The notes below the pieces were generated by a model. The model was not told where the DNA came from, did not search any database, and saw nothing but the letters and a program-made list of their open reading frames with translations. 36,269 nt of DNA from Rubrolithibacter danxiaensis (lineage in GTDB: Bacteria; Bacteroidota; Bacteroidia; Sphingobacteriales; Sphingobacteriaceae), in assembly GCF_047272945.1 (NCBI RefSeq), contig NZ_JBKOPS010000019.1, forward strand, positions 1 to 36,269, given 5' to 3'. Position 1 is the stretch's first letter. Every line of letters begins with the position of its first letter. Both the position numbers and the translations under genes were made by a program. Positions 16,234 through 23,667 of the stretch are shown piece after piece.

Positions 16234-16479
16234 ATGTTTCTGCATAGTAAAATAAGCGATAGTGAATTGAGAAAACTAATCCGTGATGGTTCAATTTCTT
16301 TTGGAGGAAACCTAAAACTTAAAATTTACGGTACACTCACGTGTAAATCAGGCAAGCGAATGAAAAAGCAAAACCGGGTTTTCTTTGAAACAGAAAATGA
16401 TGCGAAAGAAAACGGCTTCCGCCCCTGCGGAAGTTGCATGAAAAGCGATTATTTAAAATGGAAGTATGGACTTATTTAA
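16234..16479 (+). CDS. Stand-alone Ada metal-binding-like domain protein with one zinc cysteine replaced
   Basis: An 81-residue protein similar to the N-terminal domain of Ada (PF02805): YGTLTCKSGKRMKKQNRVFF, then GFRPCGSCMKSDY. In E. coli Ada four cysteines (C38, C42, C69, C72) bind zinc and C38 takes the methyl group from phosphotriesters. Here C37, C65 and C68 align with C38, C69 and C72, but K41 stands in place of C42. Methyl transfer and zinc binding may therefore be altered. As a separate gene it could act in trans as sensor for the AraC-MGMT protein, or simply bind damaged DNA. It overlaps the next gene by 14 bp. Confidence 0.8.
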   Translation: MFLHSKISDSELRKLIRDGSISFGGNLKLKIYGTLTCKSGKRMKKQNRVFFETENDAKENGFRPCGSCMKSDYLKWKYGLI

Positions 16480-17068
16480 TACAGAAAGAGTAGTTAATTT
16501 ACTGCCTTACGATGGTGTTGCAAATTACTACGGGAGAATAGTAGATAAACAGCAGGCAAATTATTATTTCGACCGCTTACTTCATACAATACAATGGAAA
16601 AATGATGAAGCCATCATTTTTGGAAAACATATAATTACCAAAAGAAAAGCAGCCTGGTACGGAGATTCTGATTACTTGTACACGTATTCAAATACTACTA
16701 AACAAGCGTTAGTATGGACTCCGGAGCTGTTATCCCTCAAACAAATAGTAGAAGAGCTCACAGAAAAGCAATTTAATTCATGTCTGTTAAATTTATACCA
16801 TACAGGAGAAGAAGGTATGGCCTGGCATAGCGACGATGAAAAATCACTGGGCAAGGACACTGTTATAGCTTCATTTAGTTTTGGTGCCGAGCGTAAGTTT
16901 GCTTTTAAACATAAAAAAACAAAAATTTCTACCTCGCTCATTTTAGAAAACGGCAGTTTGCTAATAATGAAAGGTGCTACTCAAACAAACTGGCTTCATT
17001 GCTTACCTAAAACAAAGAAAGTAAGTAAGCCCAGAATAAATTTAACCTTTAGGACTATTGTGAATTGA
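16466..17068 (+). CDS. alkB: AlkB-like alpha-ketoglutarate-dependent DNA dioxygenase
   Basis: A 200-residue AlkB-family protein that removes alkyl groups such as 1-methyladenine and 3-methylcytosine from DNA by oxidation. Motifs: NLYHTGEEGMAWHSDDE with Fe ligands H121 and D123, H178 (NWLHCLPK), and the 2-oxoglutarate/substrate motif RINLTFR with R190 and R196. The layout resembles the short ALKBH2/ALKBH3-like bacterial branch more than E. coli AlkB. Its ATG lies inside the end of the Ada zinc-like gene, so translation is probably coupled. It is the last gene of the operon; a convergent HTH gene ends 11 bp away. Confidence 0.93.
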   Translation: MDLFNTERVVNLLPYDGVANYYGRIVDKQQANYYFDRLLHTIQWKNDEAIIFGKHIITKRKAAWYGDSDYLYTYSNTTKQALVWTPELLSLKQIVEELTEKQFNSCLLNLYHTGEEGMAWHSDDEKSLGKDTVIASFSFGAERKFAFKHKKTKISTSLILENGSLLIMKGATQTNWLHCLPKTKKVSKPRINLTFRTIVN

Positions 17069-17078
17069 TCTTCGCAGG

Positions 17079-17420
17079 TTAAACCTCTATCTGTTTACTT
17101 AACAGGTCGTTATATTTTTCAAGAAGTTCTATGTATTTATTCATCCAGTAAATTTCCTCCTGTTTAGTATTTTCTTCATCCATATTTCTTTCAGCGGTTT
17201 CTTTTACCGGGTTTTCTAAATTCAAATCAGGAAATTCACTCGAAAAATCATATCCTGCAGCTTTCCCGATAGTAGATATGATTTCAGGGTTGAGTTCCTG
17301 AAGGCTTAACCATTTATTTATTATACGAGGGGTCTCGCCAATTATTCGTGATAGTTCGGCAATACTTACTTTAATTTCTTTGAGGGTACTTTTAATAATT
17401 TGTCCCTGGTGCTTCTTCAT
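17079..17420 (-). CDS. Small helix-turn-helix protein with C-terminal coiled coil
   Basis: A 113-residue protein. The N-terminal part (about 12-60) reads as a helix-turn-helix: LKEIKVSIAELSRIIGETPR, then IINKWLS. It is distantly XRE-like. The C-terminal part (about 75-113) is charged and rich in E/N/K, ending in a leucine-spaced helix (YWMNKYIELLEKYNDLLSKQ) that could form a dimerising coiled coil. It resembles short regulators common in Bacteroidota but cannot be assigned to a pathway. It is convergent with alkB, with 10 bp between stops. An 8-mer TTAGTGTA in its upstream region recurs 163 bp further out. Confidence 0.6.
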   Translation of the reverse strand: MKKHQGQIIKSTLKEIKVSIAELSRIIGETPRIINKWLSLQELNPEIISTIGKAAGYDFSSEFPDLNLENPVKETAERNMDEENTKQEEIYWMNKYIELLEKYNDLLSKQIEV

Positions 17421-17735
17421 AGGTAATAAAAGGATCGATGTTAAGCTAATTTAGTGTATAGAATGCAAAAGATACATACGTAACAAAAATATTTATTCGG
17501 GATGACTGGAGTATATTAAAAAGCCCTCTGAAAAACAGAAGGCAAAAGTTCTTTCTTTAATGAAAAATGTAGGGTGATAATAAAGGTAGAAAAAAAATAT
17601 AACTAATTGTATATTAGTGTAGAAAAAAATAAAGAACGATATCGGTTACAATAAAACAGCAACTTTAATCTTTATATAAAAGGACATTCAGTAAAAAAAA
17701 TTATCTTGCTTCCCTTATCAGGCTTATTTGAATAA
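17421..17735. other. 315-bp AT-rich intergenic region between divergent genes
   Basis: It holds the upstream regions of the HTH gene (minus) and the SMP-30 gene (plus). Visible items are TTAGTGTA at 17451-17458 and 17614-17621, the inverted repeat ACTAAT-TGTAT-ATTAGT (17602-17618) flanked by two GTAGAAAAAAA tracts, a TAnnTTTG-like element on the minus strand (17484-17491), and a minus-strand terminator-like hairpin at 17518-17543. No ORF is convincing. Confidence 0.5.
17518..17543 (-). terminator. Terminator-like hairpin on the minus strand, upstream of any known minus-strand gene end
   Basis: In minus-strand RNA GCCUUCUG pairs with CAGAGGGC (one G·U) around a UUUUU loop and is followed by UUUUU. 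In plus-strand RNA the wobble becomes an A/C mismatch, so it fits minus-strand transcription better. No minus-strand gene ends here, which raises the option of a short unannotated transcript. Confidence 0.5.
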
Positions 17736-18683
17736 ATGAATATAATTCCTAAAAACTTATTGGCTATTTTGCTTTTATCGTGTTTTTCCTGCTATTCCTG
17801 TGCTTCGGGCAGCAGGCTTTCAGGTAGTTTAGCTTCGCAAACAGATTCTACTTCACACACCATGTTAATTGAAAAAGGCGCCAAACTTCAGTTAGTTTCA
17901 AAACAGTTCAGCTTTACAGAAGGGCCGGCTGCAGATAAAAAAGGAAATATTTTTTTTACAGATCAGCCTAATGATAAAATATGGAAATATAGTACAGATG
18001 GCAAGCTCTCTGTTTTTTTAGATAATTCCGGCCGCTCTAATGGTTTATATTTTGATAAAAAGGGAAATCTTATTGCATGTGCTGATGAACATAACCAGCT
18101 GTGGTCAATAAGTCCGGAAAAGGAGGTTACAGTTCTGTTAAAAGATTTTGGAGGAAAGCTTTTAAACGGGCCGAATGATTTATGGGTAGATACAAATGGC
18201 GGAATTTATTTTACCGATCCTTATTATCATCGCGATTACTGGAACAGAGATAAGCAGGAAATTGAAAAACAGAATTTATATTATTTACCTAAAGGGGAAA
18301 ATCAGGCAATAATTGTGGATGATAACTTTGTGCAACCGAATGGAATTATTGGAACACCGGATGGTACTTCTCTCTTTGTAGCGGATATAGGAGCCGGTAA
18401 AACCTACAGATATACCATAAATGCTGTAGGACAGTTAACTAATAAACAGCTATTTGTGGAGCAGGGATCCGACGGAATGACGCTCGACCAGGAGGGGAAT
18501 CTTTACTTAACTGGTAAAGGAGTTACAGTTTATAATAAGGGCGGAGAAAAAGTTCTTCACATAGATGTCCCTGAACCCTGGACAGGAAACTTAACGTTTG
18601 GCGGAAAGGATAGAAATATCCTTTTTATTACGGCTTCAAAAGCAATTTATACGCTAAAAATGCAGGTAAAAGGAGCCAAATAA
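17736..18683 (+). CDS. SMP-30/gluconolactonase/LRE family hydrolase, exported
   Basis: A 315-residue six-bladed beta-propeller. The N-terminus has a hydrophobic signal with a possible lipobox (LLSC, C16), so it is probably a periplasmic lipoprotein. The divalent-metal ligands of the family are recognisable: E62 (FTEGPA), N147 (LNGPNDLW), N202 (VQPNGI) and D246 (GSDGMTLD). Family members hydrolyse sugar lactones such as gluconolactone. Repeating blades end in DxxGNxYFT-type turns. It is likely monocistronic. The best guess is lactone hydrolysis in a periplasmic sugar-oxidation route. Confidence 0.88.
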   Translation: MNIIPKNLLAILLLSCFSCYSCASGSRLSGSLASQTDSTSHTMLIEKGAKLQLVSKQFSFTEGPAADKKGNIFFTDQPNDKIWKYSTDGKLSVFLDNSGRSNGLYFDKKGNLIACADEHNQLWSISPEKEVTVLLKDFGGKLLNGPNDLWVDTNGGIYFTDPYYHRDYWNRDKQEIEKQNLYYLPKGENQAIIVDDNFVQPNGIIGTPDGTSLFVADIGAGKTYRYTINAVGQLTNKQLFVEQGSDGMTLDQEGNLYLTGKGVTVYNKGGEKVLHIDVPEPWTGNLTFGGKDRNILFITASKAIYTLKMQVKGAK

Positions 18684-18756
18684 AAATTTCCCCTTATTTA
18701 CCGACCGGATTATTTACTTTACCGAAAAGTTCATGCAATTCACCTAATTCCCATTG

Positions 18757-18784
18757 TTGTGCCTTCAATGCTGTTGTACTTTTG
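18757..18784 (+). promoter_or_regulatory. Bacteroidota sigma-A promoter of the small membrane protein gene
   Basis: TTG (18757-18759), 17 bp, TACTTTTG (18777-18784). This is an exact match to TTG-N17-TAnnTTTG, and it ends 19 bp before the ATG at 18804. Confidence 0.75.
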
Positions 18785-18803
18785 AGATATAAAAATAACA
18801 GCC

Positions 18804-19154
18804 ATGAACACTTTAACAAACCTCAAACAACAATTAACAGGAAAAACAATTGCCGGATTAATACTCCTTTTTATCGGATCGCTCTTTCTTGCTCAAAATT
18901 TCGGATTTAGTTTCCCTTCCTGGCTGAATGCCGGACCCATTATTGTTCTTGCAGTTGGAATATTTTCAGGTATAAAAAATGATTTTAAGAAGCCGCTGGC
19001 TTATATATTGATTTTTATAGGTTCCTTTTTTCTTATTCAGGATATTTTTTCATCAGTAGGTGTTTTTATTCCTTCTTTTCCTTTTGTCCTGATAGGAGTG
19101 GGACTTTATATGATCCTGAAACAATACCTGCGTTCAAAAGTAATCATTCATTAA
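18804..19154 (+). CDS. Small four-helix membrane protein, LiaI/LiaF-TM-like (DUF5668-type)
   Basis: A 116-residue protein with about four hydrophobic segments and GxxxLxxQxxG spacing (LILLFIGSLFLAQNFGF … ILIFIGSFFLIQDIF … FPFVLIGVGLYMIL). This matches the LiaI/LiaF-like transmembrane region (DUF5668), often found in envelope-stress proteins or next to PspC. The soluble LiaF domain is absent, so this is the membrane module only. It has its own strong promoter and its own terminator, so it is a monocistronic unit. Confidence 0.72.
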   Translation: MNTLTNLKQQLTGKTIAGLILLFIGSLFLAQNFGFSFPSWLNAGPIIVLAVGIFSGIKNDFKKPLAYILIFIGSFFLIQDIFSSVGVFIPSFPFVLIGVGLYMILKQYLRSKVIIH

Positions 19155-19188
19155 AATTCTCCTGCTTCAGGCAGTCGTTATATATGAG

Positions 19189-19219
19189 GAGCCTTCTTAT
19201 TCAGGAAGGCTCTTTTTTT
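19189..19219 (+). terminator. Intrinsic terminator after the small membrane protein gene
   Basis: GAGCCTTC (19189-19196) pairs with GAAGGCTC (19205-19212), with an 8-nt loop, followed by a run of seven T. A classical Rho-independent terminator on the plus strand. Confidence 0.88.
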
Positions 19220-19324
19220 ATTCCTTCTGTTTTATTTTCAATAAAAAAATGATATTAAAATAATCCTGCTGACATAAGGTTGTCATTGCTTATGAGTTAC
19301 TTTGTATAACAAAACAAAAAAGCT

Positions 19325-19825
19325 ATGCCAACACTAATTCAATTATTATTAACAGAACTTGATCAGGAAGCAGAAACAACAAGGAAAATGTTATCCAAGG
19401 TGCCAAACGATAAGTATGACTGGCAACCTCATGAAAAAAGCATGTCTGTACGCCGGCTTGCTACGCATATTGCTGAGCTTCCTTCGTGGATTTCAATGGC
19501 TTTGACTACTGATGGACTGGATTTTGCCAACAATCCATATACTCCTGAAGTAATTAACAACACGGAGGAGTTGCTGAATTATTTTGAGAAGTGCCTTGCC
19601 GACGGAAGATCGCACCTGCAGAACGCCCGGGAAGATCAATTCTGGGAAAATTGGACACTGAGCAACGGAGATCAGATTTACAGTAAATCCAGTAAATACG
19701 AAGTTATCCGGATGAGTTTTTCGCAGATTATTCACCACAGAGCACAATTAGGCGTATTTCTTCGTCTGCTAAATATTCCAATACCTGGTAGTTATGGCCC
19801 GAGTGCAGATGACGACGGATTTTAG
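19325..19825 (+). CDS. DinB/YfiT-like putative metal-dependent hydrolase
   Basis: A 166-residue four-helix-bundle protein of the DinB superfamily. Candidate metal ligands are H48 (RLATHIAELP) and H137/H138 (IIHHRAQLGVFLR). The PHEKSMSVRRLATHIAELP and QIIHHRAQLGV signatures identify the common Bacteroidota DinB subgroup. The superfamily includes thiol S-transferases; the name refers to a Bacillus damage-inducible gene and not to E. coli DNA polymerase IV. Substrate is unknown. It is single, followed by a bidirectional terminator. Confidence 0.85.
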   Translation: MPTLIQLLLTELDQEAETTRKMLSKVPNDKYDWQPHEKSMSVRRLATHIAELPSWISMALTTDGLDFANNPYTPEVINNTEELLNYFEKCLADGRSHLQNAREDQFWENWTLSNGDQIYSKSSKYEVIRMSFSQIIHHRAQLGVFLRLLNIPIPGSYGPSADDDGF

Positions 19826-19831
19826 TAAAAG

Positions 19832-19866
19832 AAGCTGTTGTATTCCTGCCGGGAGTACAACAGCTT
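19832..19866. terminator. Bidirectional terminator between convergent genes
   Basis: AAGCTGTTGTA (19832-19842) pairs with TACAACAGCTT (19856-19866), with a 13-nt loop that can partly pair further. It lies between the DinB-like and beta-propeller gene ends. T-runs are short. Confidence 0.75.
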
Positions 19867-19874
19867 TCAACTAA

Positions 19875-21194
19875 TTATTCATTTTTAAATTCCACAGTAT
19901 ATTCGGATAAGTATTCTCCTATATCGTCATGATTGTCTTTGAAAAATAAACGGGCTTTCTGCCCTAATTTCAAACAGGTGTTTTTATTTTCTTTATCTGT
20001 TGATGAACTTAATGGTTGTACTGAAGGATACCAGAGAGTATGTCCGGGTTTGTTAAGTAGTAGTTCCGGTTTTGACCATTGCTGCGAATTGTTACCGTGC
20101 CCTAAATCTTTATTCTTGTTAAATGAAATGTAAATACTGCTGCCTTTCCAGGAAGGGCCTTCGGCTTTTGCCATTAACATAACCCAGGCTTTTAAATAGG
20201 TGTTCCAGCTTACTGAAGGGCCCCAGTAATATTTCCCGGTAGGAGAAGAGGTTGCTCCACCTCCGGCTGACTTCGGAATTTGGAGGGAAGCTATGGGTTT
20301 TCCTGTAGCATTATAAGGAGTATTAAAATCTTTTCCGCCCCATCTTTTCGCTTTTCCTGCCGGATTGTCCAATTCTTTTAGTGGGATTCGCGCCATACTA
20401 ATGCATTGGGCAGAATGTTCAATATCTTGATTGTATGTTGCAGGATTATAAGTTCCGGGGTAACCGTACTCGCTAAAGAAGATATAAAGGTAATCGCCGC
20501 TGGCAACTGCAGACGGATCACCAACGCCGCCGGCAAAATTAATTGAAGTGTTATGCGGTTTTAAAATCATCCGTGTCTGCAAATCTTCAAGAATAATTCC
20601 TTTATCAATCCAGCTGCGTCCGCCATCTACAGATTTCATAATTCCAATTCGACAAACCGCGGCTGCAGAAGTCGGGCCTTTTAAACCTTCTGGCCATTTT
20701 GTATCTATATATCCTTTTCCGGTAGAAGGATTATAAGGCAACGTAGCAGGATAATTCTCATTATGATACAATGCAAATAAAGTTTTGTCGCTTTTATCTC
20801 GTGGGTCCTGGTAAATGGTTTCAAACCATACTGCTCCGTGTAGGCCAGGTTTTCCGGGTGCAACATTTTCCGGCATTTTGGGTTCAATAAATTCTTCCGA
20901 TTTCCGACTGAAAGCTTCATCAACAGTAAACCCATTTGTAAATTTTAATTCACGTGAGTTTCCCCAGACAGGATCTTCTCCATATTTACCAGGGAAGATC
21001 CGAAATGTATCGGCAATCCATACTTCTGCCATATTACAATCCACAAAAGAATTAAACAGGAACTTTTTTCCGGGAATGAGCACCGCTTTCAGTTTTTTTG
21101 TTTTTGTCGGATGGGTCTTTTTTGAAGGAATAATAAAGGCTGAAGCGATAAGCAGAATGCTTACAATACCAATAATGAAATATTTTTTTGTCAT
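19875..21194 (-). CDS. Exported beta-propeller protein with Asp-box (sialidase/GH43-like fold), function unknown
   Basis: A 439-residue protein with an N-terminal signal or anchor (FIIGIVSILLIASAFIIP). The sequence shows propeller-like strands, one clear Asp-box (KSVDGGRSW, 187-195) and glycosidase-like segments (GGVGDPSAVASGDYLYIFFSEYG; GKYYWGPSVSWN). Such features occur in sialidase, BNR and GH43-like proteins that bind or cleave glycans outside the cytoplasm. I cannot place it in a named family or identify catalytic residues, so the call stops at fold level. The long TSAAAVCRIGIMKS segment suggests a blade core. It is monocistronic, convergent with the DinB-like gene. Confidence 0.6.
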   Translation of the reverse strand: MTKKYFIIGIVSILLIASAFIIPSKKTHPTKTKKLKAVLIPGKKFLFNSFVDCNMAEVWIADTFRIFPGKYGEDPVWGNSRELKFTNGFTVDEAFSRKSEEFIEPKMPENVAPGKPGLHGAVWFETIYQDPRDKSDKTLFALYHNENYPATLPYNPSTGKGYIDTKWPEGLKGPTSAAAVCRIGIMKSVDGGRSWIDKGIILEDLQTRMILKPHNTSINFAGGVGDPSAVASGDYLYIFFSEYGYPGTYNPATYNQDIEHSAQCISMARIPLKELDNPAGKAKRWGGKDFNTPYNATGKPIASLQIPKSAGGGATSSPTGKYYWGPSVSWNTYLKAWVMLMAKAEGPSWKGSSIYISFNKNKDLGHGNNSQQWSKPELLLNKPGHTLWYPSVQPLSSSTDKENKNTCLKLGQKARLFFKDNHDDIGEYLSEYTVEFKNE

Positions 21195-21411
21195 TTATTT
21201 CCGTTTTTACACCGGTATATAAATTACTCAAATTTTCAAGAATAGTATTGTTAAATTTTTGAAAAAGATATAGAGCTAAAAGTTGTCTTCATTTAATGAA
21301 TAAGAAAGCACCTGCAAATAATTATTGCATAAAAGATTTTATATTTTGTCCAATTACGCCAGCCTTCTTTGATATATGGTAAAACATTAATAAAAATTAA
21401 TTTTAATCAAA

Positions 21412-21765
21412 ATGGAAGAATTTATTTTAATTTTCAGACACGAAGACGGACAAAAAGTAGCTTCACCTGAACAAATTCAAATCTGGATGAAACAAACAAT
21501 GGACTGGATAGGCGGCATTGCTGCACAGAATAAATTTTCGGGAGGCAATGGCCTTCCATTTGAGGGTGCCAGAGTGGTAAGACATAATAATATTGTTACC
21601 AACGGGCCTTTTGGCGACATAAAAGAAACCATCGGTGGTTACATTATTGTTAAAGCAGATACAGTAGAAGAAGCGGTTGAATTTGCAAAAGGTTGTCCGG
21701 TATTACAAGGTGAAGGGAATAGTGTAGAAGTGCGAAAAATTGCAAAAGGAGACAACATTCATTAA
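21412..21765 (+). CDS. YCII/DGPF-domain protein, partner of an ECF42-type sigma factor
   Basis: A 117-residue ferredoxin-like-fold protein of the YCII-related family (PF03795). The motif that gives DGPF proteins their name appears as NGPF (64-67, VTNGPFGDIKE), within GGYIIVKADTVEEAVEFAKGCP. In many bacteria a DGPF protein is encoded beside an ECF42 sigma factor, exactly as here, and is thought to belong to its regulon; its chemistry is unknown. The sigma gene follows after 45 bp, with a terminator-like hairpin between them. Confidence 0.85.
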   Translation: MEEFILIFRHEDGQKVASPEQIQIWMKQTMDWIGGIAAQNKFSGGNGLPFEGARVVRHNNIVTNGPFGDIKETIGGYIIVKADTVEEAVEFAKGCPVLQGEGNSVEVRKIAKGDNIH

Positions 21766-21775
21766 ATCGTTAACG

Positions 21776-21808
21776 CCTCTGTATTAAATGATGATACAGA
21801 GGTTTTTT
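21776..21808 (+). terminator. Intrinsic terminator or attenuator immediately before the sigma gene start
   Basis: CCTCTGTAT (21776-21784) pairs with ATACAGAGG (21794-21802), with a 9-nt loop, followed by six T (21803-21808). The sigma factor ATG is at 21811, only 2 bp later. It should stop most transcripts from the DGPF gene and could act as an attenuator for the sigma gene, whose initiation site it would also mask. Confidence 0.8.
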
Positions 21809-21810
21809 GT

Positions 21811-23073
21811 ATGATGAAACAGGAGTTAATACCGCACTTATTTCGAACTGAATTCCGGAAAATAACTGCGGTAATTTGTAAGCTTTTAGGAATTGAAAAT
21901 ATTGAAAGTGCAGAAGATATTGCAAGTGAAACTTTTGTAGCGGCACTTGATACCTGGACTTACAAAGGTATTCCTCAAAATCCAACCGCATGGTTGTATG
22001 CCGTGGCAAAAAATAAAGCCAGGAATTATATCAGCCGGAAAGGCATTTTTGTTAAACGAGTTGCTGACGAAATAAAAAAGTCTTCACCCCGGTACCATGA
22101 ACAGGAAATTGATTTATCAGAAGAAAATATTCGGGATAGCCAGCTGCAAATGCTTTTTGCAGTTTGTCACCCTTCCATTTCGGCTGAATCGCAGATAGCT
22201 CTTGCGCTTCGTGTTCTTTGCGGTTTTGGTATTGAAGAAATTGCCAATGCTTTTTTAAGCAATAAAGAAACTATCAACAAACGCCTTTTCAGAGCAAAGG
22301 AAAAATTGCGAAATGAAAAAGTTCCTGTTGAACTTCCCTTGAAACAGGAGATTGATAAGCGCCTTGAAAACGTTCTTACAACTTTATATTTACTTTACAA
22401 CGAAGGATATTATTCAGAAAGTCAAGACTCTGTTGTACGAGAAGACCTCTGTTTGGAAGCAATGAGATTAACCTATCTGCTTCTTGAAAATGAACAAACG
22501 AAGCAACCGCAGGTGAATGCTTTATTTTCTTTAATGTGCTTTCATTCATCCCGCTTTCCTGCCAGAAAAAATGAAAATGGCGAACTTATTCTGTATCAGG
22601 ATCAGGACAAAGCCTTCTGGAACCAGGAACTGATTACAAAAGGAGCTTTTTATCTTCACAAGGCGTCCCGTGGAAACAGAATGTCAAAATACCATGCAGA
22701 AGCAAGTATTGCGTACTGGCATACAGTTAAGGAAGATAATAAAGAGAAGTGGGAAAATATTTTACAGCTTTATAATCACTTACTGCAAATCGAATATTCC
22801 CCTGTTGCAGCGCTGAACCGGACATATGCACTTTCAAGAGTAAAAGGAAAACAAGAAGCTATTAAAGAAGCAGAAAAACTCCGGTTAACCGGCAATCGCT
22901 ACTACTTTGCTTTGCTGGGTGAGCTTTATAAAAATATTGACAACAACAAAGCTAAAACTTATTTTGACAAAGCCTATTCTTTAGCAAAATCAGAAACTGA
23001 AAAACGGGCGCTCGCAAAGAAAATCGAAGAATTAAATACCGGCAATACAGAAAAACCAATTTATGAAAACTGA
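21811..23073 (+). CDS. ECF42-type RNA polymerase sigma factor with C-terminal TPR-like extension
   Basis: A 420-residue sigma factor. Residues about 10-80 form sigma region 2 (ESAEDIASETFVAALDTW … NPTAWLYAVAKNKARNYI). Residues about 125-175 form region 4 (LRVLCGFGIEEIANAFLSNK, KRLFRAKEKLR). The long C-terminal extension (about 180-420) contains the ECF42 hallmarks TTLYLLYNEGYY and LALFSL-like helices and TPR-like pairs (NRTYALSRVKGKQEAIKEAEKL). ECF42 factors lack a classical anti-sigma factor and are thought to be controlled by this extension. The DGPF neighbour upstream fits the group. It overlaps the next gene by 11 bp. Confidence 0.92.
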   Translation: MMKQELIPHLFRTEFRKITAVICKLLGIENIESAEDIASETFVAALDTWTYKGIPQNPTAWLYAVAKNKARNYISRKGIFVKRVADEIKKSSPRYHEQEIDLSEENIRDSQLQMLFAVCHPSISAESQIALALRVLCGFGIEEIANAFLSNKETINKRLFRAKEKLRNEKVPVELPLKQEIDKRLENVLTTLYLLYNEGYYSESQDSVVREDLCLEAMRLTYLLLENEQTKQPQVNALFSLMCFHSSRFPARKNENGELILYQDQDKAFWNQELITKGAFYLHKASRGNRMSKYHAEASIAYWHTVKEDNKEKWENILQLYNHLLQIEYSPVAALNRTYALSRVKGKQEAIKEAEKLRLTGNRYYFALLGELYKNIDNNKAKTYFDKAYSLAKSETEKRALAKKIEELNTGNTEKPIYEN

Positions 23074-23629
23074 AAAAGAAAAAATGCTGAATGGCGAACT
23101 TTACGATGCTTTAGATCCGCAGCTTTCTGATGAACGGGTATCTGCAAGGCTATGGCTAAAAAGATTGAACGATGCCAGGGAAGATGAGGTGGAAGAACGG
23201 GTACGCATATTAAAAGAGTTGATCCCGGATGCAGGAGAAGGTTTGTGGATTCAAACACCCTTTTACTGTGATTACGGCTATAATATCGAAGTTGGCGAGA
23301 AAGTTTTTTTCAATTTTAATTGTGTAGTTCTGGATGTAATGAAAGTTAAAATTGGTAGCAGAACCTTATTTGGGCCCAATGTTCAGATATATACAGCTAC
23401 GCATCCTCTCGATTACAAAGAAAGAGCCTCAGGGTTGGAATATGCAAAACCTATTGTAATTGGTAGTGACGTTTGGGTAGGTGGAAGTGCTGTTATTTGT
23501 CCCGGAGTGACTATAGGAGACCGTGCTGTAATAGGTGCAGGCAGTGTGGTAACTAAAGATATTCCACCAGATGTGTTTGCTGCGGGCAATCCGTGTAAGA
23601 TAATCAGAAAATTAGATCAGGAGGAATAA
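23063..23629 (+). CDS. Sugar O-acetyltransferase (maltose/galactoside acetyltransferase type)
   Basis: A 188-residue left-handed beta-helix acyltransferase. The N-terminal Mac domain is KMLNGELYDALDPQL. Hexapeptide repeats run through about 75-175. Catalytic H114 lies in YTATHPLD, equivalent to E. coli Maa H115. The extended loop and C-terminal AGNPCKIIRKL are typical. It moves an acetyl group from acetyl-CoA to a hydroxyl of a sugar. It overlaps the sigma factor gene by 11 bp, so it is likely part of the same transcript; a link between sugar acetylation and the sigma factor is otherwise unexplained. Confidence 0.9.
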   Translation: MKTEKEKMLNGELYDALDPQLSDERVSARLWLKRLNDAREDEVEERVRILKELIPDAGEGLWIQTPFYCDYGYNIEVGEKVFFNFNCVVLDVMKVKIGSRTLFGPNVQIYTATHPLDYKERASGLEYAKPIVIGSDVWVGGSAVICPGVTIGDRAVIGAGSVVTKDIPPDVFAAGNPCKIIRKLDQEE

Positions 23630-23667
23630 ATTCAAAGGAGGAATTTTCTGGATTAATATACTATAAA

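Noticed and set aside
19325..19825. Reading the DinB-like gene as DNA polymerase IV
   Set aside because: The sequence is the four-helix DinB/YfiT-type metal protein, not a Y-family polymerase.
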